Part shown: positions 23,666 to 32,111 of the stretch, in pieces
Numbering within the stretch: the first letter of the stretch is position 1
Layout: each line of letters starts with the position of its first letter
DNA from: Bacilli bacterium
GTDB taxonomy: Bacteria; Bacillota_I; Bacilli_A; RF39; UBA660
Assembly: GCA_017478105.1 (NCBI GenBank)
Contig: JAFVEF010000024.1
Span: 1 to 32,192 of the forward strand
Length of the DNA: 32,192 nt
Direction: 5' to 3'
Notes under the pieces: model-generated
Told to the model about the DNA's origin: nothing
Database searches by the model: none
Seen by the model: the letters and a program-made list of their open reading frames with translations, nothing else
Program-made: the position numbers and the translations under genes

Positions 23666-24478
23666 TTAATTATCTGTCCAAACAGTATGATTATTAATCC
23701 ATTCTTTTAATTGTTCACTAGATAAAGTTATATCACCTGGTTCATCTTTTTTACTTTCATTTGTTGGAACCAATTCAAGAGATGTTTCATAAGTTCTCAT
23801 ATAACGAGCTTTACTTAATAAAACATAATACTCTTCAGGTACAGCAAATATAATCATAGATGGAACACGAGCCTCATCAGTATTTTGAAAAACATTTTGA
23901 CCATTAGAATCTAAAACTGCTAAAACTTTAATATTAGATATTAACTTACCATACATAATCTTATCAGCATCACGATTTCCAGCAGCAATTTGTTCATCAG
24001 TTACTTTATTAACAGCTTTTAACCAAATATCGATATAATTACCAGGATAAACAGAATTACCATAAGTTGTATTATTATCAACATTCAAGCGATATAAAAC
24101 ATACCCTGATTGATATTCAGAAATAATATTATCAGGTAATTGTTCTTTTTCTACTACATTTCTTCTATAAAATAAACATCCTTCTGGAATAACAGAATCA
24201 ACAGCAGAATATTTATCAATTATCTGTGCCTTATCTTGAAGAACTTCACCTGCTAACATTGCAGGAGGTACTTCTCTTAAACCAATCATACTTTCAGTAA
24301 TTTGAACACCAGGTTTAATAGTTTCTTTCGCATAAGGAACTAAAACTGGATTTATTGCAGATTTTACTCTCATCGTATATGCAAAATATAATACAAATAC
24401 TGCTAGTACAGCACCAACTACAGTAACAGTATTTTTGTTTTGCATAAACTTTTTTATACTTAAACTTAAATTACCCAT
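23666..24478 (-). CDS. cpaB: CpaB/RcpC-like pilus assembly protein (SAF domain)
   Basis: A 270-aa protein with one membrane helix (about residues 17-35) and a SAF-type domain (about 40-115): P-Y-A-K-E-T-I-K-P-G-V-Q-I-T, then R-E-V-P-P-A-M-L, and an I-P-E-G-x-x-x-x-R-x-x-V strand. The rest has the CpaB-type fold with YPGNYIDIWLKA. In diderm bacteria CpaB/RcpC links the pilus to the outer-membrane secretin; no secretin is encoded here, so it may bind the cell wall or another surface part. It lies between a pseudopilin-like gene and tadA, as in many Firmicutes tad loci. Confidence 0.85.
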   Translation of the reverse strand: MGNLSLSIKKFMQNKNTVTVVGAVLAVFVLYFAYTMRVKSAINPVLVPYAKETIKPGVQITESMIGLREVPPAMLAGEVLQDKAQIIDKYSAVDSVIPEGCLFYRRNVVEKEQLPDNIISEYQSGYVLYRLNVDNNTTYGNSVYPGNYIDIWLKAVNKVTDEQIAAGNRDADKIMYGKLISNIKVLAVLDSNGQNVFQNTDEARVPSMIIFAVPEEYYVLLSKARYMRTYETSLELVPTNESKKDEPGDITLSSEQLKEWINNHTVWTDN

Positions 24479-24494
24479 TTTTATCCTCCTTATT

Positions 24495-24974
24495 TTATTC
24501 TATAGGTGTGGCAATTCCATTATTACCATTTACAAGTCCTTCTTCAACCAAAGGATTTACATTATAATCAGTTTCTAATATTGCATCATAATTTGTAGAT
24601 ATTGAAGCCCCTTCACGTTCTCCAGTATCACGATTTTTAGCAGATAAAACAGTAACAGAATCAATCTTGATACTAACTTTTGGAGGTACCTCATTTATAT
24701 CATAAACATATACATCATAAGTTCTAGTTTTATCAACTGCATCAGCAAATCGATAAAGAAAGCTCTCAACGAACTTTTCTTTATCAATTCTATGCAATCC
24801 AGCGCTTTTATAATAAGAATAATCAATTGCATCTACCATTGCAGCATCTACTGTTTCTTTTACTAAATAATAATCTAATTCGCTACCAGTAGAGTAGTTA
24901 GATAAAATATTTACAAACAACAATGCTACTACACTTAATAATATAATACCAATTGTTAAAATTCCTTTATTCAT
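24495..24974 (-). CDS. pseudopilin-like single-helix protein
   Basis: A 159-aa protein with a membrane helix at the N-terminus (about residues 5-24) and an outer domain beginning with an acidic helix (ELDYYLVKETVDAAMVDAIDYSYY). This is the layout of TadE-like or other minor pilins, but I do not recognise a named family and see no prepilin cleavage motif beyond M-N-K-G. The domain has no cysteine. It lies directly between the large cysteine-rich protein and cpaB. It is unrelated in sequence, as far as can be seen, to the TadE-like pair at 19343-20298. Confidence 0.6.
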   Translation of the reverse strand: MNKGILTIGIILLSVVALLFVNILSNYSTGSELDYYLVKETVDAAMVDAIDYSYYKSAGLHRIDKEKFVESFLYRFADAVDKTRTYDVYVYDINEVPPKVSIKIDSVTVLSAKNRDTGEREGASISTNYDAILETDYNVNPLVEEGLVNGNNGIATPIE

Positions 24975-24992
24975 ATATTCAATTCACCTCCA

Positions 24993-27827
24993 CTAATTTG
25001 TTGAACAAGCTGAACTGTTAGCTAAGTTATTACATCCAAGTAACGTATGATCTGGTTTTTTTCCTACAGCACCTCTAGCAGCTAACATATCAAGTAAAGT
25101 ACTTTCATACACAGAAACACCATTTTTAACACATTGATCACTCTTAGAGCATTTAGTATACTCTGTGTAAGAACCATGCCTATTTACATTTTTATCTCTT
25201 ACAATTTCTCTTAAATCTTCAGAAGACAAATGGAATTCATATTCAATATTATTAGAATCTGCATAAAGATCATTACCTAAAGCTTGAACTCTTATTGCAT
25301 AATCAGCCGGATTTGAAGAATAACTACTGTTAACATTATTCTGAGCATATTTAGACCAGTTAAATCCAGGTTCTCTTCCTATCTCAGTAGGATTATTTGC
25401 AGTATCAGTACCATCTGTTTTAGGGAATAGATTTGCCAAATCAACAGATCTTATTCTATAGTTAGAAACACCTGGAACACATTTCTTGCATTCTTCATCA
25501 CTATCACAGTCATCATTTGTTTTATTATCTGGTTTTTGTTGTTTTAAACCATAGAAACACTTAACATCAAAATTCCATTCAAAATATCCAAATTTACTAA
25601 TTTTAGCTAAGATATTCCAAGTAATAGGACTATTTGCATTACCAGTATCAACTACAGGATTTTTTGCATCTTTTACTTTAGCATTACAATACTGAGCTAC
25701 AGTATAAGGGCTATTTTCAAGATTATTTTCATACGGCTTATATTGTTTTACATATAAGTAATGATTATACCAATCAACATTTTGATCCTTAAAGTTTACA
25801 GGTAAACAAATCTTACCAGGTCTATACTCCCATCCAGAATCACTGCTTGGATTCTTATATGAGATTCCATCTTTTTTATTATTAATCCATGAACCAGGGA
25901 ATGATATATGTGAATGATACCAATTCTTAGCATCACATTTAGCATAACATCCACCATAATGTAAAACTATATTATGAGAATCAGCTTTACCCATAGCATC
26001 ACAATCATGAGTTAACTTTTCCTTATCTTGTTTATTTAATTCATAAGGGAATTTAATTACAGTTTTATCATTTGTTAAACTTATAGTGAATTCAGTACTT
26101 CTAGTTGAAGAAGAACATGCAACTGAATTTTCACAAGTTTTTACAGCTCTTTCATATTTAGCTTTATCTTCATTCCAAATACGTCTTACATCTTCATCAT
26201 TTAAAGGATCACCATCACATCCACTAAATGAACATTCATCATTACAATCTTCATGATAAATACTAAACCTTGCTGTTGCACGAGGAATACCATCATTTTT
26301 AAAGAACCAATTTCCATCTAGATAATTACTTACAGTATAATGTCCCTGTCCTAAATTATGATAATACCAAGTAGCAAGTTTACCACAAAAATATATAAAA
26401 TCACCATCGCGATAATATTTGCCATCTTCTTTACCATTACAATTACTTACTCTTCCAGTAAACATCTTACTTGTAGTATAATCTAAATCTAAAGTTGAAG
26501 CTTTTTTACTACTAGAAGTACCATATACTTGTTTATAACACTTTTTAGAACATTTAGAAGTATATTTACCACCATCGCAAGACTTTATACAACGATCAAA
26601 ATCTTCACTTGGACCACCTTGATCAAATGTTGCACCATGACCATAGCAAGTTGGTTTTGGATAACATACTTCGTGATCTGTAGGTTCTTTTGGAGCTTCA
26701 GCCATTTTACAACTAACAACAGAAGTAACTTTTACTTGATATTCATAACACAAACCAGCAATTGCTGCAATTGGAGGCCCATATTCAACCATTACTGCTT
26801 CTTCACAGTCAACATTACAAGTTAATTCTTCTGAATCATTCCAATATTTTTCTCCTGTATGAACTAATTCAGTACCAGATCCATAATAAAATCTCTTATT
26901 AGCATCAATATTATAGATATTGGCAACACCGTCAGCGCCTTTTATATACATATCATTAGAACCAGGATCGTTTTGTTTTTCAACAGGAGTAACATCAGTA
27001 GAACAAGTCATCGTCTCTGTACCACTAACTTTAGTACCATTATTTAAATTATTATATACTTTGCCTGCTGCAATAGCTAAATCCCTAGCTCCACAGAAAA
27101 ATTGCTTACTTGCATCAGTAGCCCCAGCAAAACCATCAGCTACTCTGCTATCATCGTCTTTATATTTAAAAAGTGTAGCCATATCATCAGCAGTTTTAGG
27201 ATAATTTACATTCTTACAATCAATTGTATTATAACCAGATGTATCAATTTTTTTAAGTGGTTCTAAACCACTAACTTTTCTACGTACCTCAGTTCCACCA
27301 TCAGTTAAATAGCTACTAACAGTAATAGAATTTACATCACATGAAGCATTAGTAAATAATGCTTTTTTTACAACATCAGGTATTTCAGTAGCTTTCAATT
27401 CAATATAAAAGGCAAAAGGAAGACCTGTTGTATCAACAAGTGGTTTACCATTTTCATCTCTAATAGAAGTAGCATCTACGAAATTAGAAGATATAGTGAT
27501 TTTACCATTACCCTTTACTGTTTTACCAATATTACTATTGTCCTTCAAACTAGTAGCTGTATTAATTTTAGTAATAGTGAAATCCATACCTTTAATAGCA
27601 TTTTTTAAACTAGTATTTGAAGAATTTGGTTTTAATACAACATCAAACACATTTTCTCCATATCTTTCACTTTTTCCTTGACTAACGCTTACTCCAAAGA
27701 ATGTTTTTAAATCTACATTAGACTTTAAAGTACATTCATCAGCATAAACATTTAACAAAGAGAAATAGAAGGAAAATATTCCAACTAGTAAAACCCCAGC
27801 CATTCTTTTACAATAACTACTCTTCAT
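24993..27827 (-). CDS. large secreted cysteine-rich protein
   Basis: A 944-aa protein with a signal peptide (KRMAGVLLVGIFSFYFSLLNVYA) and about 35 cysteines in the mature part, many in close pairs such as C-x-x-x-C and E-C-K-K-C, so it is probably cross-linked by disulfides or binds metal. The N-terminal third (about 35-200) is beta-rich and poor in cysteine; the rest is cysteine-rich with N-W, W-Y-H and G-C motifs. No LPxTG-like signal or C-terminal membrane helix is seen, despite the sortase gene directly upstream. I do not recognise a family. Candidate adhesin or tip protein. The start overlaps the sortase stop by 11 bases, with AAAGGTGATGATGTAA before the ATG. Confidence 0.7.
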   Translation of the reverse strand: MKSSYCKRMAGVLLVGIFSFYFSLLNVYADECTLKSNVDLKTFFGVSVSQGKSERYGENVFDVVLKPNSSNTSLKNAIKGMDFTITKINTATSLKDNSNIGKTVKGNGKITISSNFVDATSIRDENGKPLVDTTGLPFAFYIELKATEIPDVVKKALFTNASCDVNSITVSSYLTDGGTEVRRKVSGLEPLKKIDTSGYNTIDCKNVNYPKTADDMATLFKYKDDDSRVADGFAGATDASKQFFCGARDLAIAAGKVYNNLNNGTKVSGTETMTCSTDVTPVEKQNDPGSNDMYIKGADGVANIYNIDANKRFYYGSGTELVHTGEKYWNDSEELTCNVDCEEAVMVEYGPPIAAIAGLCYEYQVKVTSVVSCKMAEAPKEPTDHEVCYPKPTCYGHGATFDQGGPSEDFDRCIKSCDGGKYTSKCSKKCYKQVYGTSSSKKASTLDLDYTTSKMFTGRVSNCNGKEDGKYYRDGDFIYFCGKLATWYYHNLGQGHYTVSNYLDGNWFFKNDGIPRATARFSIYHEDCNDECSFSGCDGDPLNDEDVRRIWNEDKAKYERAVKTCENSVACSSSTRSTEFTISLTNDKTVIKFPYELNKQDKEKLTHDCDAMGKADSHNIVLHYGGCYAKCDAKNWYHSHISFPGSWINNKKDGISYKNPSSDSGWEYRPGKICLPVNFKDQNVDWYNHYLYVKQYKPYENNLENSPYTVAQYCNAKVKDAKNPVVDTGNANSPITWNILAKISKFGYFEWNFDVKCFYGLKQQKPDNKTNDDCDSDEECKKCVPGVSNYRIRSVDLANLFPKTDGTDTANNPTEIGREPGFNWSKYAQNNVNSSYSSNPADYAIRVQALGNDLYADSNNIEYEFHLSSEDLREIVRDKNVNRHGSYTEYTKCSKSDQCVKNGVSVYESTLLDMLAARGAVGKKPDHTLLGCNNLANSSACSTN

Positions 27828-28641
27828 TTACATCATCACCTTTCATAACTTTTTCAACTCTCTTATAATTATCATTTTTAGAAACTTTATAATTATCTAA
27901 AACCTCGTCATCATGAACTCTTCGACCAACAATCATAAAATCACTTGTTCCATCAGTACCAAACATTCTAGTACAAGTAATAACTGCTACCAAATCATCA
28001 TTACTATTAACTGAAACATCATAATCATAAATAGAATTTTCTTTAACAAATTTTATATAGTCTTTTACCTGACTTTCAGTATAATCACCAGTAGGAAGAA
28101 GCTCAACATCCAAAGGATATACAAAACTTGCTGCAAATATTTTATAAATATAATCCTCGCCATCTATAGTATATTGAATATATTTATTATCTTTAGCAAA
28201 ATCTTCATATACAAAAGCCATAACATCTTCAAATCTATGAAAACTATCTTCACTAATCATTGGATTAGCACTTAGATTAAATATATTATGTCCCATCAAA
28301 TTTACAACATTATGATAATTATCATCAGGCTCCATCGTCCATCCAAATTTTTCAATTTGTACAGGATATTTTTCAGAAGAATCTTTAACTAAAGACCTAA
28401 CTATAGGTAAATCTATATTAGTGCCTTGAACTTTTAACCAGCTCATATTAACAAATCCTTGTGTTTCCTTATTCATCTCTTCCTGTAATTGACTAACCCT
28501 ACTTTCAACTTTAAAAATAGGATCTTTATTTTTCATAAAGCTAAGAGAAAGCAGCACTACTAACGAAACAATTAAAAATCCAATAACTAATAGTAAACAC
28601 CGTTCATATTTCAAAACTTTTCTTTTCTTTTTCTTACTCAT
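27817..28641 (-). CDS. class B-type sortase
   Basis: A 274-aa transpeptidase that cleaves a sorting signal and joins the protein to the wall or to another pilin. It has a basic start, a membrane helix (about residues 15-36) and a sortase domain from about 60. The catalytic residues are visible: MGHN with H118, V-I-T-C-T with C223 and the arginine in V-G-R-R-V (R240/241). The long insert between strands and the M-G-H-N form fit class B better than A. No obvious substrate signal is found in the window, so its target may be elsewhere. It is cotranscribed with the cysteine-rich protein that it overlaps. Confidence 0.88.
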   Translation of the reverse strand: MSKKKKRKVLKYERCLLLVIGFLIVSLVVLLSLSFMKNKDPIFKVESRVSQLQEEMNKETQGFVNMSWLKVQGTNIDLPIVRSLVKDSSEKYPVQIEKFGWTMEPDDNYHNVVNLMGHNIFNLSANPMISEDSFHRFEDVMAFVYEDFAKDNKYIQYTIDGEDYIYKIFAASFVYPLDVELLPTGDYTESQVKDYIKFVKENSIYDYDVSVNSNDDLVAVITCTRMFGTDGTSDFMIVGRRVHDDEVLDNYKVSKNDNYKRVEKVMKGDDVNEE

Positions 28642-28655
28642 ACAAATACCTCTAA

Positions 28656-30464
28656 CTACTTAACTATATAAGGAGAATAATAAGAACCATCACCATTGCT
28701 AATAACAAGTCCTTTTTTCAAATAAGCAACTACCCTAACACCAAATGATTCTCCTACTCTTAATTCTCTATCAACAACACTTCCAGCAAAGAATACTGCC
28801 GCTCCTGTATATTTTGCCTCAGATGTATTCATTAACCAATATGAACTATACTCAGAAGATTCTACAGAAAGTGTACTCTTAGTACTAAATATCTCATACA
28901 TATTAGGAGCAGACAATATAACATCATACTTATTAGTTTTAGCTTCTTTACCGTAAATAAATTTGTCTTTATATACTGGAACTTCAATAGTATGTTTAGC
29001 AAAATAATTAGTATCATAATACTTAGTAGCTGCATTATTTATGTAATAAGCAACACTACCTTTATCTTTAGGATTATATGTAATTACTTCTTTTGTTGCA
29101 TCAAATGTAGTTTCAACAACATCGTTTCTAGAACCAACAGCATGATCAGCAATTACCTTTGTTGTTCCATCCTTCATACCTTCAATAACTCTAAATAATG
29201 TACCATTAACAGATAAATATTCACCAGTTTCTCTCTCATTTACTAGTGTTCCACCTTTGCCTTTCTTAAAATCAGATAGAACAAATGGTTTTTCAAAAGT
29301 ACCTTCACCATCTACTATTAAACTAGCACCTTTAATGACAATCATTGGTCTAACCCCATAATTAGTATTAGGATCATATAACATATAATTTTTACCAAAA
29401 CCATCGCCGTTAAAGTAACTTCTAGTTAAATAAGCATTTCCATCAGGACTAGTATTAGAAACCCAACTCATAGTAGAAGGTTTCATAAAGCTATTACCAT
29501 CAACAAGAGTTTTATTAACATCAACTACAGAAGGGATATATATTTTTCTTCTCTTAGTAAAACTATTACAATCAACAATTCCCTCTGCCGCAACACTATC
29601 AACTTCCATATTACAGAATTTAGAAGAAACAATCATATTTTTAGCCGCATCATCAAGCAAATTATAATAATAATCTAACCACTTATCAATTTTATTATAA
29701 TTAACAAATCCAATGTCTTCAGCAGAAACTAACATTACATTATCACCAGACATACCATATATTTGATAAATAACATTAGAAAATCTCACATAATTATTAG
29801 CAGGATATCCTTTAAAATTAGCTTCCCCATTTAATAATTTCTTAGTTGTTGAACCAATAGTCTTAACAACATTAACTTCTCTCGTTACAACACTTCTATT
29901 TTTTAAATTATCAAAAGCAATATATTCAATAGTATATTTTCCAAGTTTATTAGCATCAACATTACCCTTAATAGTAACATCTTCAACTTTTAATTTACCA
30001 TCATTTTTATCAATTACACTTGCAACGCCCGCTTCTTTATATTCTTCATCGATACCAAGTGTAACTTCACTAGAACCATTTAATTTTATTTCAGGTCCCT
30101 CATGATCTATTTTACTTCTAAACATACCACATTCTAAATAAACGTAATAACGGTAAAGGTTATCTTCCTTTCTAACCTTTACCCAACTATTCCCTATAGA
30201 ACAAACTTTTTTAGAATTTGGAACTTCAATATCCCCTTCTAGTAATCCATTATCATATAACTCCTTTAATGATAAAGTTTTTACTCTACTACCAGTAGGT
30301 AATGAATTACTATGTATTTCAAAATATCTTTTTGCAGCTTTCTCTAATTTCTTCTCATTATTATGAAAAGTAATCATAGGAGAAACTATCAAGAACCAAA
30401 CGAACCCAAATACAATACATATTGTAACTACTAATTTAATTATACTATTTCCTTTTTTATTCAT
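28656..30464 (-). CDS. pseudopilin-like Ig-domain surface protein with duplicated C-terminal module
   Basis: A 602-aa protein that begins MNKKGNSIIKLVVTI, like a type IV prepilin leader, but with Lys where pilins usually have Glu5. The helix (about residues 8-30) is followed by a region shared with 5809-7047 (residues 42-113, cysteines C88 and C112). Residues about 121-200 form an Ig-like DUF5011-type domain (E-Y-K-E-A-G-V, then L-G-K-Y-T-I-E-Y). Two copies of another module follow (about 214-396 and 405-602), each opening with a Y-V/L-x-x-N-x-x-x-F/Y core and closing with VRPMIV or VRVVAYL and G-x-G-x-x-x-x-P-F/Y-x-x. It is upstream of the sortase by 14 bases. Confidence 0.68.
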   Translation of the reverse strand: MNKKGNSIIKLVVTICIVFGFVWFLIVSPMITFHNNEKKLEKAAKRYFEIHSNSLPTGSRVKTLSLKELYDNGLLEGDIEVPNSKKVCSIGNSWVKVRKEDNLYRYYVYLECGMFRSKIDHEGPEIKLNGSSEVTLGIDEEYKEAGVASVIDKNDGKLKVEDVTIKGNVDANKLGKYTIEYIAFDNLKNRSVVTREVNVVKTIGSTTKKLLNGEANFKGYPANNYVRFSNVIYQIYGMSGDNVMLVSAEDIGFVNYNKIDKWLDYYYNLLDDAAKNMIVSSKFCNMEVDSVAAEGIVDCNSFTKRRKIYIPSVVDVNKTLVDGNSFMKPSTMSWVSNTSPDGNAYLTRSYFNGDGFGKNYMLYDPNTNYGVRPMIVIKGASLIVDGEGTFEKPFVLSDFKKGKGGTLVNERETGEYLSVNGTLFRVIEGMKDGTTKVIADHAVGSRNDVVETTFDATKEVITYNPKDKGSVAYYINNAATKYYDTNYFAKHTIEVPVYKDKFIYGKEAKTNKYDVILSAPNMYEIFSTKSTLSVESSEYSSYWLMNTSEAKYTGAAVFFAGSVVDRELRVGESFGVRVVAYLKKGLVISNGDGSYYSPYIVK

Positions 30465-30473
30465 ATAAGCCTC

Positions 30474-32021
30474 CTAAGCCAATTTATAAACATAATGTTT
30501 ATTTCGAATTATAAAATCAAAACTAAGTTCATTTGATGATGAAACTTCATTAGGGATTCTCAAAAAAACACTCTTACCATAGTACTGTCTACCAATAGCA
30601 TTTACTACCTCACAAACCTCATCTTCACCATTACTATCCTTATAATTGATTTTACCATACTTTGTTAAAAAGTCAACCATGTTTTTGACTGTCGCATACT
30701 CAGAACCAAAGGTAATTTCCATTATTTTATAACTACCATCACTAACTAATTCTAAATTAACATTACTACATTTTGAAGAGCTACAATTTCTCCCAACATA
30801 AGACACTCTATCAGCAATATCATAATAATCAATACTTACAGTATCATGCTTACCCTTTATTGGAATTTCAATATTATCACCAACACTTAGATTTTCAATT
30901 TCTCCAATCTTACTAACATCATTTAGTCTTAGTTTAATTTTTCGTAAATATCCCCCATTTTCTTGATAATATAAAACAAATCCATTCTTACCATACTTCT
31001 TATCAACTTTAAATATTATAATAAAACTAAACTCTTCATCTCTTTTAACATTTTTAACTTTGTCATAACATTCCCCAAAATCATTAAATTCCTTTTCATA
31101 TATTTTTCCAGTAGTAATATAATCATCAACACCATTCTTTACATGAAAATTTTCCATATTTATCTTTCTCATCTTATCATTATTTCTAATAGTAAAATCA
31201 ACCACAATAAAATTACTATCTTTAGATATAACATTTCCATTATAATCTTTATCAGTAAAATATGATTTATTAACTTTTATAGTTAAACCATTAACGGAAT
31301 AAAAATCTCCTTCACTATATTGTTTATGAGTAACAAAGAAATATTTATATATATTAAATGAACCAACAATAAATAAAATACTAAGAAAAAAATTACATGT
31401 TTTTCTATGCTCTACATAAAAATATTTAACATTTCTAAAGAATCTTCTATATAATCTTTTAAATGAATTAATATCAAAATCAATTGCAACTTCTACTTCT
31501 TCTCTATCTTCTTCACTTAACTCTAAAAACTCTTCATCTATATTAAATCTAAACTTATTATAGTCTAGCCCTAAAACCCTCATTGCAAATAAACCTATTG
31601 CCCCAAGATGACTTATCAAAAATATCAGCAACAAGTCATTTACAAATCTTATATCAGCATTATCAATACCATAAGTATAATTTTTAAAGAAACTATTAAC
31701 CATTCCAAGAATAAATAATAGTATTACATATTCTATTATAGGTACTAAATATAATTTCCAAGGTTTACCTTTATGACTTAATAAGAATAACAAAGCTACA
31801 CTTAAAACAATCATTATAATTATAACAACTCTAAGTAATATTGTAATATGAATACCTATAGGATTACTATAAGCATCATAGATACCATAATTTATGAAGT
31901 CACCTACAAAGCTATATATATCTATTACTTTATATCCCACATATAAACTTAAGATAAGTAATAAAATATGAATCCTTTTAAAATTCTTAATCAAGAAGGC
32001 ATAAGGTTTTCTAATTATCAT
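30474..32021 (-). CDS. membrane protein with DUF4352-like C-terminal part
   Basis: A 515-aa protein with four N-terminal membrane helices (about residues 17-36, 58-82, 90-110, 128-150), an acidic cytoplasmic segment (ELSEEDREEVEV), a fifth helix (210-230) and an outer domain. Residues 240-370 contain DSNFIVVDFTIRNNDKM, like the DUF4352/telokin-like fold, and a C-terminal part with paired cysteines (C-S-S-S-K-C). I do not recognise a specific function. It is the first gene of the long unit ending at the tadC terminator. A GGAGGGTGG site precedes the ATG. Its place suggests a membrane platform or regulator for the surface apparatus, without proof. Confidence 0.6.
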   Translation of the reverse strand: MIIRKPYAFLIKNFKRIHILLLILSLYVGYKVIDIYSFVGDFINYGIYDAYSNPIGIHITILLRVVIIIMIVLSVALLFLLSHKGKPWKLYLVPIIEYVILLFILGMVNSFFKNYTYGIDNADIRFVNDLLLIFLISHLGAIGLFAMRVLGLDYNKFRFNIDEEFLELSEEDREEVEVAIDFDINSFKRLYRRFFRNVKYFYVEHRKTCNFFLSILFIVGSFNIYKYFFVTHKQYSEGDFYSVNGLTIKVNKSYFTDKDYNGNVISKDSNFIVVDFTIRNNDKMRKINMENFHVKNGVDDYITTGKIYEKEFNDFGECYDKVKNVKRDEEFSFIIIFKVDKKYGKNGFVLYYQENGGYLRKIKLRLNDVSKIGEIENLSVGDNIEIPIKGKHDTVSIDYYDIADRVSYVGRNCSSSKCSNVNLELVSDGSYKIMEITFGSEYATVKNMVDFLTKYGKINYKDSNGEDEVCEVVNAIGRQYYGKSVFLRIPNEVSSSNELSFDFIIRNKHYVYKLA

Positions 32022-32043
32022 AAGCCACCCTCCCTATTATCAT

Positions 32044-32084
32044 TCTCTTTAAGTATAAACTATTTTTAAATAGTTTAAAAGAGA
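32044..32084. repeat. inverted repeat upstream of the long tad-side unit
   Basis: A perfect nine-base inverted repeat AAACTATTT (32057-32065) / AAATAGTTT (32068-32076) with a two-base gap is flanked by an outer seven-base repeat TCTCTTT (32044-32050) / AAAGAGA (32078-32084). There is no T run in either direction, so it is not a simple terminator. A TATACT-like -10 (32057-32052 on the minus strand) overlaps it, so it may be an operator for the unit that starts at 32021. Confidence 0.45.
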
Positions 32085-32090
32085 AAATAA

Positions 32091-32111
32091 AAAAAAACTA
32101 AAAAAATTAGT
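32091..32111 (-). terminator. weak intrinsic terminator of the gene running off the right edge
   Basis: On the minus strand, a five-base stem ACTAA/TTAGT (32111-32107 with 32101-32097) with a five-base loop is followed by nine T. The stem is short and mostly A-T and overlaps the stop codon of the partial gene. Confidence 0.35.

Noticed and set aside
5809-32021. The cluster as an integrative conjugative element
   Set aside because: No relaxase, integrase, replication protein, partition genes, oriT-like repeats or att-like direct repeats were found, and base composition looks like the flanking genes. Genes beyond the right edge were not visible, so this is not excluded.
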